DNA of 64,000 bases. Source: a virus. The notes beneath the pieces are model-generated. The model saw only the letters and a list, made by a program, of their open reading frames with translations. It searched no databases and was not told the origin of the DNA. The translations under genes were made by a program, and so were the position numbers. Positions 7,276-16,094 of this stretch are shown one piece after another (position 1 is the stretch's first letter; the number at the start of each line of letters is the position of its first letter). The DNA lies in the IMG/VR virus record IMGVR_UViG_3300009376_001085, positions 35,132 through 99,131 of that record. The stretch is one strand, 5' to 3'.

Positions 7276-7893
7276 ATGCCTTTTACAAAACATGTTGGGA
7301 GAATAGTATCTACCCAACAGAGAGTTGTTGTTGTGTTTAGACAAATACCTGAAGAACCAGATAATTGTCTTTTAGTCGATGTCGAAGGATTAGATAACGA
7401 CATGCATAACGATTTAATGAACGAAGTTGAATCAATACAGGCACAAGAACAAGACGATTTTGCAAATCATGCTCACACTCATTTTTTTAGAGATGGGCGA
7501 AAAATGTTAGAAACACTTCATAACGAAAATAAGTTTATTAAATTAGAAACTAATAAAGTTATGATGACACCAGATGCTAATACAAACATTAGATTAGATG
7601 AACTTAATAAACAGTTAGAGGCTATAAAAGCAAATCCTAATATGACTGAAGATCAATTTAATCAAATAACTAATATTAACACTGATGAAGTAACAGTTGG
7701 GGACGAATTAAAACCGGCAACGGTTACAACAAAAGAAGATGGTGTTTTAGATGATTTTTCACTCGCCAAAGGATACGTAACTCAAGCAGAAGGAATGGAA
7801 GCTGAAGCAAAAAGGCTCAGAGAGCAAGCATATGATTTAGTTCCTAGAAGAAAGTTCAATGATATGCGAAAAAAAGAAAATGCCGTTAGTTGA
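7276..7893 (+). CDS. Hypothetical phage-type protein, 205 aa
   Basis: The N-terminal half begins MPFTKHVGRIVSTQQRVVVV and contains FRQIPEEPDNCLLVDVEGL, which from memory resembles a conserved small protein found next to structural genes in marine T4-like phages. The C-terminal half is helical and probably coiled (residues 110-195), with many Glu, Lys and Ala. No enzyme motif is visible. GGAGG precedes the ATG. The 3' end overlaps the next gene. Confidence 0.65.
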   Translation: MPFTKHVGRIVSTQQRVVVVFRQIPEEPDNCLLVDVEGLDNDMHNDLMNEVESIQAQEQDDFANHAHTHFFRDGRKMLETLHNENKFIKLETNKVMMTPDANTNIRLDELNKQLEAIKANPNMTEDQFNQITNINTDEVTVGDELKPATVTTKEDGVLDDFSLAKGYVTQAEGMEAEAKRLREQAYDLVPRRKFNDMRKKENAVS

Positions 7894-8224
7894 CGTGGCT
7901 ATAAAATTACCAAAAAATCATACTGACAAAACATTTGAAAAAATTTTAGATGATGTAGAAATAGGTGCAATACCTACTAAATTTATTTTAGAACTACACA
8001 TAAAATTGAATAATGGCCAGACAATAAAAGTTGGTCAAGAATTTTTAAAAAGAGTTAAAACAACCGAAAGTATTTTCGAGGATACCGAGTTGCAACAATT
8101 TGAAGACCAAGTTGTTGATATAGACATTTATATGAATATAGATCTACTTAAAGGTACTGTATATAAAAATGTTGGACGAATACTAGCCAAATATTTCAAC
8201 GATGAAGATACGAAATCTTCTTAA
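7880..8224 (+). CDS. Hypothetical protein, 114 aa
   Basis: A small acidic alpha/beta protein with no recognised family. An in-frame ATG exists at 7859, but the ATG at 7880 begins MPLVDVAIKLPKN and reduces the overlap with the preceding gene to 14 bases, so I prefer it. The centre (FILELHIKLNNGQTIKVGQE) looks like a beta hairpin sheet. The 3' end overlaps the next gene by 23 bases. Confidence 0.6.
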   Translation: MPLVDVAIKLPKNHTDKTFEKILDDVEIGAIPTKFILELHIKLNNGQTIKVGQEFLKRVKTTESIFEDTELQQFEDQVVDIDIYMNIDLLKGTVYKNVGRILAKYFNDEDTKSS

Positions 8225-9122
8225 AAAACAATACGATGAATCTAAACCTTTAGAAAAACAAGAACAAGAAAAAGATTTACTTCGACAACAAAGTTCACAT
8301 TGGTTTCCTAAAGATCCTCACTTACCCATTGCCTTGCCTCTTGGCGTAAACTTCGAAACAGAATGTTCAGTTGATCCGTTGCCAGGTGCCCCACCTAATA
8401 TGCAACGATATGGATTAATGTATAATGAACAAAATCAAAACATTGAGCCAACCGATGACTTAACTTATGATTTAAATAATCACGGATTTCGTTGCCGACC
8501 ATTCGAAGATATAGATCATAGAAAACAACAAATATTAGCAATAGGATGTTCATTTACATTTGGTATTGGCCTAAAGCAAGAGCATTTATGGCACGATCAT
8601 TTACGGTTAGCATTTTCCGACGAAACAACCCAGATATGGAATATAGGAGTTCCAGGATATTCAAATGATGCTATTACTAGATTAATATGGCGATTTTTAG
8701 AATATATAAGACCTACTATTATATTTGTACAATGGACACATTTTCATAGACGAGAATATGTTCGTGATGATAATTCCATATGGAGAATTTTAACAAATAA
8801 TCCTAGGTATTGGAATGATGGTTCTGATGCATATAAAGCATTTTTTATGATGCATAATGATTTTTATGATCAGTATAATTTTGAGAAGAACTTATCATTA
8901 ATATCAAATATTGCGAAGGCATATCGTATTATATTTGAATATGATACTATAAACAATTTTCCGACTATAGATTATGCCAGAGATAATGAACATCCTGGCC
9001 CTGATTCACATAAATTATTTGCCGTTCAAATGTATAACCAATATTTAAATCAAGTAATTTATGATGATGAAGAAAAAAACAAATTTTTAGAAGATTTCTT
9101 AAACAAAATAGATGAAAAATGA
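8202..9122 (+). CDS. SGNH/GDSL-like hydrolase family protein
   Basis: The block AIGCSFTFGIG places the nucleophile serine at residue 117, and the late block NEHPGPDSHKLF supplies the Asp/His pair, as in SGNH esterases and acyl hydrolases. The block is preceded by a LNNHGFRCRP signature that also appears in the - strand proteins at 20905 and 33634, so the three are paralogues. The nucleophile sits in GCS instead of the usual GDS. Acyl ester removal or transfer on a sugar is a reasonable guess. The gene overlaps thyX by four bases. Confidence 0.75.
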   Translation: MKIRNLLKKQYDESKPLEKQEQEKDLLRQQSSHWFPKDPHLPIALPLGVNFETECSVDPLPGAPPNMQRYGLMYNEQNQNIEPTDDLTYDLNNHGFRCRPFEDIDHRKQQILAIGCSFTFGIGLKQEHLWHDHLRLAFSDETTQIWNIGVPGYSNDAITRLIWRFLEYIRPTIIFVQWTHFHRREYVRDDNSIWRILTNNPRYWNDGSDAYKAFFMMHNDFYDQYNFEKNLSLISNIAKAYRIIFEYDTINNFPTIDYARDNEHPGPDSHKLFAVQMYNQYLNQVIYDDEEKNKFLEDFLNKIDEK

Positions 9123-10024
9123 CAACATTAAAAGAAATAGACATTGAAGATGAACGATATGTGCAAGTCTTAGATAAAGGATTTGTTGGTCTCATTGATT
9201 ATATGGGCTCCGATGATGCAGTAGTACAAGCCGCTCGTGTATCATATGGTACAGGTACTAAAAAAGTACAAGAAGACCGTGGATTAATACGTTACTTAAT
9301 GCGACATGAACATACCACGCCATTTGAAATGTGCGAAGTAAAGTTTCATATTCGTTTACCTATCTTTGTAATGCGACAACTTATACGTCATAGAACAGCC
9401 CAAGTAAACGAATATAGTGGTCGTTATTCAGTTATGTCAGATGATTTTTATATTCCAGAATTAGATAATATAAAGAAACAAAGTAAAACAAATAAACAAG
9501 GTAGAGACGAAGACTTTTCTGATGAGGATAAAGCCAGAACACAAATATGGATGGAAAATGTTCATAATCGTGCCGACTATGTTTATCATAAATTTATTGA
9601 AGATGACATGGCTCGCGAAACTGCAAGAGCTATTCTGCCTGTGTCTAATTACACAGAGGCATATTGGAAATGCAACATTAAAAACTTCTTGCACATGGCT
9701 TGGTTACGTATGGATGCCCATGCACAATGGGAGATACAGGAGTTTGCTCGAGCTATGTATGGCCTTGTACAACCTTTATTTCCGGCTGTATGCGAAGCAT
9801 TTGAAGACTACAAGTTAAATGCAGTACGATTAAGTAGAATGGAAGCCGAACTTACTAAAGTAATCTTTGGCGATTACATGGAGAACTGGGACGACTATAT
9901 AACTGATTGGTATGAATTGCCTGATATGTCTCCTGAGAGTATAAATACAGCTGAAGGAAAGATATGTAAAGATTTTGGCTTATCTAAACGTGAGCTAGAT
10001 GAATTTAAAAGAAAGTGGTTATGA
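9119..10024 (+). CDS. thyX: Flavin-dependent thymidylate synthase ThyX
   Basis: ThyX methylates dUMP to dTMP using methylenetetrahydrofolate, FAD and NADPH, which supplies thymidine for an AT-rich genome. The signature RHR-x7-S is complete at residues 90-100 (RHRTAQVNEYS), followed by GRYS. Upstream RHEHTTPFE is the usual second block. At 301 residues it is slightly long for the family because of an inserted charged segment around residues 118-142. Many phages carry thyX. It starts inside the stop of the SGNH gene and ends directly before the desaturase ATG. Confidence 0.96.
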   Translation: MTTLKEIDIEDERYVQVLDKGFVGLIDYMGSDDAVVQAARVSYGTGTKKVQEDRGLIRYLMRHEHTTPFEMCEVKFHIRLPIFVMRQLIRHRTAQVNEYSGRYSVMSDDFYIPELDNIKKQSKTNKQGRDEDFSDEDKARTQIWMENVHNRADYVYHKFIEDDMARETARAILPVSNYTEAYWKCNIKNFLHMAWLRMDAHAQWEIQEFARAMYGLVQPLFPAVCEAFEDYKLNAVRLSRMEAELTKVIFGDYMENWDDYITDWYELPDMSPESINTAEGKICKDFGLSKRELDEFKRKWL

Positions 10025-10678
10025 ATGATAACATTTATTCTAGGCTTTTTATGGTGTCAAATTATATCTCATTTTGGTGCGTCTATTCTTCTTCACAGAT
10101 ATTATTGCCATAAACAAATAAAAAGAGTTCCTGTATGGTTTGAAGTTGTCGGACTATTTGGTTTAATGATAGCATATATTAGAACGCCGATTGGTTGGAT
10201 AGCTTCTCATAGGATGCATCATGCAGATTCTGATGGTCTTACAGATCCACATTCTCCCGTACAAAAAGGTTTTTGGAAAGTTCTTTTTACAATATGGCAT
10301 GTTCCGACAATTCCGTCTAAATATGCTAGAGATTTATATCAAAATCCAATACTTGTATTTTATCATAAACATTGGTTTAAGATAATTATAGCAGTATGGA
10401 TTATTTCTTTACTAATTAGTATAGAATTTTTTATTGCATTTGCATTAATGCCTTTTATATTTTCTAAGATGGGGTTTGGTTTATTAAATACTGTCGGTCA
10501 TGGTGTATCTGCACCCAATGACCAATCTAATGGTCCTCAAAATAAACCTTGGCTTAATTTCTTTATTGCTGGCGAAGGCTGGCATAAAACCCATCATGAA
10601 AAGCCTTGGCAACTACGATTACACAAATATGACACAAGCGGATTCATTGCGGAAAAGCTCTTTGCTAGAGCGATCTAA
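10025..10678 (+). CDS. Fatty-acid desaturase (delta-9 type), short
   Basis: A membrane di-iron desaturase that would put a double bond into acyl chains. All three histidine boxes are present: HRYYCH (His24-His29), HRMHH (His62-His66) and HKTHH (His187-His191). The hydrophobic stretches at about residues 1-20, 40-58 and 120-150 fit the four-helix membrane layout. At 217 residues it is shorter than the common 250-300. The ATG follows the thyX stop without a gap. In a phage it could adjust host membrane lipid or act on a lipid-linked product. Confidence 0.88.
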   Translation: MITFILGFLWCQIISHFGASILLHRYYCHKQIKRVPVWFEVVGLFGLMIAYIRTPIGWIASHRMHHADSDGLTDPHSPVQKGFWKVLFTIWHVPTIPSKYARDLYQNPILVFYHKHWFKIIIAVWIISLLISIEFFIAFALMPFIFSKMGFGLLNTVGHGVSAPNDQSNGPQNKPWLNFFIAGEGWHKTHHEKPWQLRLHKYDTSGFIAEKLFARAI

Positions 10679-11435
10679 AGCGGTTAGAACATTTCCATTA
10701 TTTCCTTTACCTGAAATAGAGTTAGATTTAACAGAAGTAAAGCATTATAATTGGAATAGTACAAATATAAAAGAATGGTTAAGTCCAATTATAGACTTAT
10801 CGGGGTTTGGATATGTTTATCCAATAAATGGTATCACAGAAGGATTAAATTATTGGATGTGGCAAGAAGATAGAATATGGATGCACAATGGAGATTATCA
10901 ATGGATAACACCTTCTGTACCACATCAAAATATGGGCATAACATATTTGACAACACCATCATCTATAGATGGAAACTTTAAAGAAGTACCTAATGTATAT
11001 AATTATGTTCTTGATATAGCATATGTAGGATCAACTAAAATTGAAAAAATTAATATACATAACAATGTACAAAAAGTATTTTTCTCATTGTCAAAATGTT
11101 TTGGTTTACGTAATATAAGAACAGGATGGTATTTTAGTAAAACACCTGATAAAAAATTAGAACTACTAATAGGATCTGCAAAATATTATAATTATTATGC
11201 ACAAGCAGTAGCCGAATATTTTATCAATAAATATGATATAGATATTGTGTATAAAACTCTTAGGCCTATACAAGAAGAGGTATGCCAGCAATTAGATTTA
11301 ATACCGTCTGATGTTGTATGGCTAGCAACAACCAATGACCCTGCATTTGAAAAATTTAGAAGAGGAGATGTTTGTCGTGTCTGCATTGCGGAAGAAATAT
11401 CAGCTGCCTACCATAGCAGAATTACCACAAATTAA
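10629..11435 (+). CDS. Compact PLP aminotransferase-like protein
   Basis: The pattern of fold-type-I PLP enzymes is visible: VLDIAYVG (Asp129, cofactor-pyridine partner) and FFSLSKCFGLRNIRTGW (Lys156, Schiff-base lysine, and Arg164). At 268 residues it is much shorter than normal aminotransferases and lacks part of the large domain. The same motif set occurs in the fusion protein at 24586 and in the partial protein at the right edge. I place the start at the ATG at 10629, which limits overlap with the desaturase to 50 bases; an in-frame ATG at 10500 would extend far into it. Substrate unknown; an inactive scaffold is also possible. Confidence 0.62.
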   Translation: MTQADSLRKSSLLERSKAVRTFPLFPLPEIELDLTEVKHYNWNSTNIKEWLSPIIDLSGFGYVYPINGITEGLNYWMWQEDRIWMHNGDYQWITPSVPHQNMGITYLTTPSSIDGNFKEVPNVYNYVLDIAYVGSTKIEKINIHNNVQKVFFSLSKCFGLRNIRTGWYFSKTPDKKLELLIGSAKYYNYYAQAVAEYFINKYDIDIVYKTLRPIQEEVCQQLDLIPSDVVWLATTNDPAFEKFRRGDVCRVCIAEEISAAYHSRITTN

Positions 11436-12009
11436 AATAAATTTATCAAAATTAAAAGCAGAATATCTTAAATTCTGTTGGAAATTTGTAGATGTAAAAA
11501 CTGCAAATCCTCACCTATGTATGAATCATAAAAAACTTGTCAGCGAAGTTTACGATAATTTTGAACAAATAAATCTTACAGAATTAAATGGCAAGCCTAT
11601 GCCATATACTGATAACATAAAAGAAAGAATAAAACGTAGAGAAGAAACATTATACAATAAAAAGACACAAGATTATATTGGTAGTTATTTTGAAAATATA
11701 GTAGAACAATTTATATCGCCGGCTATGCGAATACGAATTACAAAACTTGCACCTAAAAAAGAAATAACATGGCACATAGATTATGATCCAACATATGCCA
11801 CAAGAATTATTATACCAATATATTCTAATAAAAAAGTCAAAAATTTATTTAAAGTTAGAAAAAATATTGAAGAATATGTTTTGGAAGAAGGTAAAGCATA
11901 TTTTCTAAATGGAGGATTTGCCCATTCAGTTAAAAATGATAGCAACGATTCAAGAATAGCATTAATGTTTAGTTTAGACGGGCAAGATGATTTAATAAAT
12001 GTACCATGA
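11377..12009 (+). CDS. AspH-like 2OG-Fe(II) oxygenase
   Basis: The iron-binding triad and 2OG arginine can be placed: TWHIDYDP (His133, Asp135), FAHSVKND (His183) and SRIALMFSL (Arg193). The layout fits aspartyl/asparaginyl-hydroxylase-type enzymes. I chose the GTG at 11377 because AGGAG lies nine bases before it; the in-frame ATG at 11368 directly abuts that site and would be poorly placed. The result is 210 residues. It overlaps the PLP-like gene and, by four bases, the next oxygenase. Substrate unknown. Confidence 0.72.
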   Translation: MSALRKKYQLPTIAELPQIKINLSKLKAEYLKFCWKFVDVKTANPHLCMNHKKLVSEVYDNFEQINLTELNGKPMPYTDNIKERIKRREETLYNKKTQDYIGSYFENIVEQFISPAMRIRITKLAPKKEITWHIDYDPTYATRIIIPIYSNKKVKNLFKVRKNIEEYVLEEGKAYFLNGGFAHSVKNDSNDSRIALMFSLDGQDDLINVP

Positions 12010-12791
12010 TACCTTACATTTTTGATAATCTACAAGATAAAAATTTAATTAAAAATTTGCAAGAAACAGGTGTTGCAGTTTCGTATGAGCAAGAATTATC
12101 TGATAGTGCATTGGTTTCTTTTTGCAAAAATATTGGTAATTGCGAAACACCCGAAGCATTTATGAATTTAACCGAACACCCTGAAATATTTAAAGTAACA
12201 GGAAAACGCAACAACGACGGATCTAAAATAGGAATGTTTGGCGATACTGAATTAGGATGGCATAGTAATGGTAATAGTAGACGCAACATAGACAAAATTT
12301 GTGTCGCATTATATTGTAAAATAAGCGACGAAAATACTACTACTAGTTTTTGTAACACAAGCGATCCGTTTTACGATTTATCAGACGAATTACAAGAGTA
12401 TTATAAAAGTATAAAAATAAGATTGGCGTTTGTAAATAATACCATTTACCAATTAGATGAGGACGATCCTGAGTATCAATTAATGAGCAGATATCCTGGG
12501 AGCATAAGACCTTTAGTTGATATACACCCTCATACTGGTAAGTATTATTTTTATTTTCCTTATCATTTTATAATAAAAGCATGGCATAATAGTAAAAAAA
12601 TAAATCATAAAAAAATGATAGAAGATTTAAAACCTATCATTTTTAAATCCAAATATCAATATCATCATATTTTTAAACAAGGCGATTTAGTATTAAGCGA
12701 TCAACTTTGTACACTACACCGACGAACGCCAGTGCATGATGTGAATAGATTACTATACAGATTAGCACATGATTATGATAGATGTACCTAA
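12006..12791 (+). CDS. TauD/TfdA-like oxygenase with altered iron motif
   Basis: The overall layout follows TauD-type 2OG dioxygenases: GDTELGWHSNGNS in the first metal position (His86), a distal LHRRTP (His238) and an arginine-containing strand, YRLAHD. The first motif is HSN instead of HxD/E, with Asn88 where the iron-binding acid should be. It may be a His-Asn variant, use another ligand or be inactive. It begins inside the stop of the previous oxygenase (ATGA) and overlaps the methyltransferase gene by 23 bases. Another TauD-like protein with an intact HSD lies at 51804. Confidence 0.65.
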   Translation: MIPYIFDNLQDKNLIKNLQETGVAVSYEQELSDSALVSFCKNIGNCETPEAFMNLTEHPEIFKVTGKRNNDGSKIGMFGDTELGWHSNGNSRRNIDKICVALYCKISDENTTTSFCNTSDPFYDLSDELQEYYKSIKIRLAFVNNTIYQLDEDDPEYQLMSRYPGSIRPLVDIHPHTGKYYFYFPYHFIIKAWHNSKKINHKKMIEDLKPIIFKSKYQYHHIFKQGDLVLSDQLCTLHRRTPVHDVNRLLYRLAHDYDRCT

Positions 12792-13410
12792 ACCATCTTA
12801 TAAAAATTTTCCTATTCATAATAAAAAATTAGAAGTTCCGTTGTGTACAGAGTATACAATGGAAGACATGGCCTATCTAGATACTCCTCAGGCTAAACCT
12901 ATTTTTGAAAAACAAGCAGACATAATTATAGAAAAACAATCAAAAGGTATTGTAGATGTAGGTTGCCGGCATGGACCTGTAAACAGTATATTACATGAAA
13001 AAGGATACACAGATTATTTGTATATGGGATTTGATACGTCAGTAGAGCCTATAGAAATGGCAAAAAGCCAATGGTATAATTTTTCTAATATCGAATATAG
13101 ACATGCAAATTGGAATAACATAAAAGACATAACTGTAAATTTTAATGTAGACCAAGTTATATGGAGTGGTGTTCTTTTATATAATCCTGATAGTCATAAA
13201 GAATTATTTGATAAATTAACTGTAGAACTATATAATAGTAACAATGCAATTATACAAGAACCTTGTCATAATCAAATACATTGGGATGATAATTTAATAT
13301 TAAAAACTATAGATTTATCATCATATAAAATGTATAGTAAATATAAAGAATATATTATAAAATGCAACATATTTGCTGGCAATAGAATAATAATAGATGT
13401 AGAAATATGA
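12769..13410 (+). CDS. Class I SAM-dependent methyltransferase
   Basis: Motif I is IVDVGCRHG (residues 61-69), followed by an acidic strand end YMGFDTS (Asp89) that would hold the SAM ribose, and later VIWSGVLLY in the motif IV position. At 213 residues it is a single-domain Rossmann methyltransferase. The acceptor cannot be read from the sequence. It is wedged between two oxygenase genes with overlaps on both sides, so it probably acts in the same modification pathway. Confidence 0.75.
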   Translation: MIMIDVPKPSYKNFPIHNKKLEVPLCTEYTMEDMAYLDTPQAKPIFEKQADIIIEKQSKGIVDVGCRHGPVNSILHEKGYTDYLYMGFDTSVEPIEMAKSQWYNFSNIEYRHANWNNIKDITVNFNVDQVIWSGVLLYNPDSHKELFDKLTVELYNSNNAIIQEPCHNQIHWDDNLILKTIDLSSYKMYSKYKEYIIKCNIFAGNRIIIDVEI

Positions 13411-13985
13411 ATAAAAAATTAAAAGATTATATTCAATTAACACAATTTATATCTCATACGGAAGCCGATGAAGTTGTTACTACATTAAATGAAGAAACTA
13501 TATGGAAACCTTATCCGTATGAAAAAGAAAGTTATAATATATGTGTTCAAGAATATCCTAAAATACCATACTTGACAACATCATTAAATTTAGACCATAC
13601 AGTTAGTAAATTTCTTGGGTCTAAAATTGACGTAATAATTAATAATTATATTAATAGTTTTTTACATGATGTTTTTTGGTTTAAAAAATGGAGTGATAAA
13701 TCTCATTTTCATTATATAAAATATCCAAAAAATACAGGAATGGAAACACATTGTGATCATGTTCGGCATACGTTTGATGGTAATCGACGGGGAATTCCTA
13801 TTCTTTCTATTGTAGGTACATTTAATGACGAGTACGAAGGTGGTGAATTATTATTTTTACCAGATACAAAAATTAGATTAAATAAAGGAGAAGTTATTAT
13901 TTTCCCTTCGAATTTTTTATACCCTCATAAAGTATTACAAATAACAAAAGGTATTAGATATTCATTTATAGTGTGGGTTTGGTAA
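13407..13985 (+). CDS. Prolyl-4-hydroxylase-type 2OG-Fe(II) oxygenase
   Basis: A clear 2OG-Fe(II) oxygenase: GMETHCDHVR gives His115 and Asp117, the strand YEGGELLF is the typical linker, YPHKV gives His174, and GIRYSF gives the 2OG-binding Arg184. Length, 192 residues, is usual for phage and bacterial members. The substrate may be a peptide proline or a small metabolite. The ATG overlaps the methyltransferase stop by four bases. Confidence 0.85.
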   Translation: MNKKLKDYIQLTQFISHTEADEVVTTLNEETIWKPYPYEKESYNICVQEYPKIPYLTTSLNLDHTVSKFLGSKIDVIINNYINSFLHDVFWFKKWSDKSHFHYIKYPKNTGMETHCDHVRHTFDGNRRGIPILSIVGTFNDEYEGGELLFLPDTKIRLNKGEVIIFPSNFLYPHKVLQITKGIRYSFIVWVW

Positions 13986-13999
13986 AAATAAATAGTTGT

Positions 14000-14767
14000 A
14001 TGAAATATAAAATTGTAAAAACAAAATTAATATATAAAAATAATATTCCTATTAGGAATTATCAAAATTTAGATCCGCCCGGAGACAGAGATACATATGA
14101 TAAATTACAAATTAATGACAAATATTTAGGTTATAAACAAATTATTTATACTCCTATAGATATGCCATTAATTAATGTAGATTTAAAACATATCGAATCA
14201 TTAAGAAATGACCCTAAAATGGAATGGTCTACATTTGGTTGCGATCACGGTTCGGGGAAAGTATTACTCCTCATGGAAAATAATTTTTTGCATCCTTATG
14301 CAAATTCTAATTGGTTTGATTGGGTAGACACGGAAATACCGCATATAAAAAAATTTATCCAACAATTACCATTTAAAACTATTCGACAATGTTCTTTTGT
14401 TTCTCCTCCAGGTAAATCTAATCCTCATTATGACGAACCTTCAAATATGGTCGAGATACTCCGTAAACAATCTCCATCTCAATATAGAATACGATGGAGC
14501 AATATTACTGATCCAAAAAATGAAGTGTTTTATTTGACAAAAGATAGTGGCGAAACTAAAATTTATCCTGAATTGCCAACCGATACTAATACTTTTGTAT
14601 ATGATGGTAGTGTATATGAGCATGGTGCTGATAAAGGATTTCAAATGAGAAATAGATCCCAACTTGTTATTTCAGGATGCTTAGATATTAAAAAGCATCA
14701 TGTTTTACTAGATAAAAGCATTGAAAAATATAAAGAATATTATTTAATAAATAAATATTTTGAATAA
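14000..14767 (+). CDS. 2OG-Fe(II) oxygenase-like protein, 255 aa
   Basis: A jelly-roll iron site can be assigned: NPHYDEPS (His143, Asp145), VYEHGADK (His208) and NRSQLVISG (Arg219). The N-terminal 130 residues are unrecognised. An in-frame GTG lies at 13973, inside the previous gene, but I prefer the ATG at 14000; no clear ribosome site separates the two. The stop is followed by a 38-base gap with a likely promoter. Confidence 0.65.
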   Translation: MKYKIVKTKLIYKNNIPIRNYQNLDPPGDRDTYDKLQINDKYLGYKQIIYTPIDMPLINVDLKHIESLRNDPKMEWSTFGCDHGSGKVLLLMENNFLHPYANSNWFDWVDTEIPHIKKFIQQLPFKTIRQCSFVSPPGKSNPHYDEPSNMVEILRKQSPSQYRIRWSNITDPKNEVFYLTKDSGETKIYPELPTDTNTFVYDGSVYEHGADKGFQMRNRSQLVISGCLDIKKHHVLLDKSIEKYKEYYLINKYFE

Positions 14768-14789
14768 ATTGCTTAAATACGTATATAAT
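14760..14789 (+). promoter_or_regulatory. Possible promoter before the paired oxygenase genes
   Basis: TTGAAT at 14760-14765 and TATAAT at 14784-14789 are 18 bases apart. The -35 overlaps the stop of the upstream gene. It lacks the GG and TAGGT extensions of P1-P3, and the AT-rich setting makes a chance match possible. It would serve the genes from 14806. Confidence 0.45.
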
Positions 14790-14805
14790 ATATTTAGGAA
14801 AACAA

Positions 14806-15474
14806 ATGTCAACAGAAAACCCAATAGCAAATGAATACATAATTGAACTTCCGCAATTAATTGATTTATTGCCAACAAAAAATGAATTATTAACAATAAG
14901 TGAAACAAAAATAACGAGTAAAAATATTATTCCGGAATATCAGACAGGAGTGATTGCAAAGGATACAAGTGAAAATAAAGACCATGTTGGGTGGGATGCA
15001 ACGACATGGTATTCTATAAATGATAATTCTAAAATCAATGATACTATTTCTAAATTTACTACCACTAATCGTGTAACAAATGTAGATACGAACTCGTGGT
15101 TATGTACAAAAAAAGATGGCTTCTGGATTCGACCACACGTACATGTTCGGCCCGATGATAAAATTGCCGTTTTAATATATTCAATTTCTCAAGAAAGTTT
15201 TGATATAACTTATACAGATCAATGGATCGGTTCTTCGCTTGGAGATCCGATAGATTCGGATCTCTGGGAAAGCGATCCTTCCGATGATTCCGGACCATAT
15301 AATGAGATTTTTTCAAATAGTTGCTCTTGCCCTGTATTGATTAATGGCCAAATTCCGCATTGTTTTAAAGAAACTAGTGCAAGAACAACTTTATTCATAT
15401 CTATGCATTTTGAAAATACAAACTGGGATTGGTTATTAGAAAAACATACAGCCGGCAACTTACTAACTATATGA
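14806..15474 (+). CDS. Jelly-roll oxygenase-like protein (HxH), first of a tandem pair
   Basis: The core has WIRPHVHVRPDD (His111, His113), a long acidic loop and QIPHCFKETSARTT (His185, Arg193). It matches the next protein in length and layout, with both metal-proximal histidines at residue 111, so the two arose by duplication. This copy has HxH where the sister has HxD, as in the HxH-type 2OG oxygenase family. The loop at 140-170 is unusually rich in Asp and Ser. Substrate unknown. The stop overlaps the sister gene by four bases. Confidence 0.6.
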   Translation: MSTENPIANEYIIELPQLIDLLPTKNELLTISETKITSKNIIPEYQTGVIAKDTSENKDHVGWDATTWYSINDNSKINDTISKFTTTNRVTNVDTNSWLCTKKDGFWIRPHVHVRPDDKIAVLIYSISQESFDITYTDQWIGSSLGDPIDSDLWESDPSDDSGPYNEIFSNSCSCPVLINGQIPHCFKETSARTTLFISMHFENTNWDWLLEKHTAGNLLTI

Positions 15475-16094
15475 TAAATGATTATGTTATAGAATTTCCT
15501 AAATTTAATAATTTATTTGATGAGGACCAATTATTAAACTCGTGCCGATTAAATAAAACATTTGCCGAATGGAAAAAAGATCTATCTAGCAACGAAATTG
15601 ACATAGCATCAAACATGGAGCACTTTCTTTCAGAAGACCCAGATGCTCATGCGGTTAAAAATTATGGAGTAACTTCATATGAAGTACCCGAAACACAACC
15701 AGAAGTAAAACATATATTTGAGGCCATTAATCAAGAATTAATGTGGAAAAAACCTATCGGATGGCTTAATTGCAATAATGGCGATCAATGGACTAAACCA
15801 CATATAGATGCAGTTCGTAATGCAGTATTTCAATTTCCAATTTATCCTAAGAATTATACATTAGTTTATTTGGATAAAAATAATTGGAATAGGAATTCTT
15901 ATCCCCAACCTAATCACATATGGGAACACAAAGTTTCTTGTCCGTTAATTGAAAATGTTTCCATTCCTCATTGTGTATACGATAAAGGTATTAAAAGAAT
16001 TCATTTTCAAATATCTTTATATTTTAAAGATTATAGTTGGGAGAAAATAAAAGAATATGTAAAAAATGGAGAACTTTTTAGTAAAAAAATATAG
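15471..16094 (+). CDS. Jelly-roll oxygenase-like protein (HxD), second of a tandem pair
   Basis: The iron motif is WTKPHIDAVR (His111, Asp113), with SIPHCVYDKGIKRIHF giving His167 and Arg176. The parallel with the upstream protein is clear in the PH-x-H/D and IPHC segments. I place the start at the ATG at 15471, which overlaps the upstream stop (ATGA); an in-frame ATG at 15429 lies further inside the upstream gene. That leaves 207 residues. It probably acts on a substrate related to that of its sister. Confidence 0.65.
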   Translation: MINDYVIEFPKFNNLFDEDQLLNSCRLNKTFAEWKKDLSSNEIDIASNMEHFLSEDPDAHAVKNYGVTSYEVPETQPEVKHIFEAINQELMWKKPIGWLNCNNGDQWTKPHIDAVRNAVFQFPIYPKNYTLVYLDKNNWNRNSYPQPNHIWEHKVSCPLIENVSIPHCVYDKGIKRIHFQISLYFKDYSWEKIKEYVKNGELFSKKI

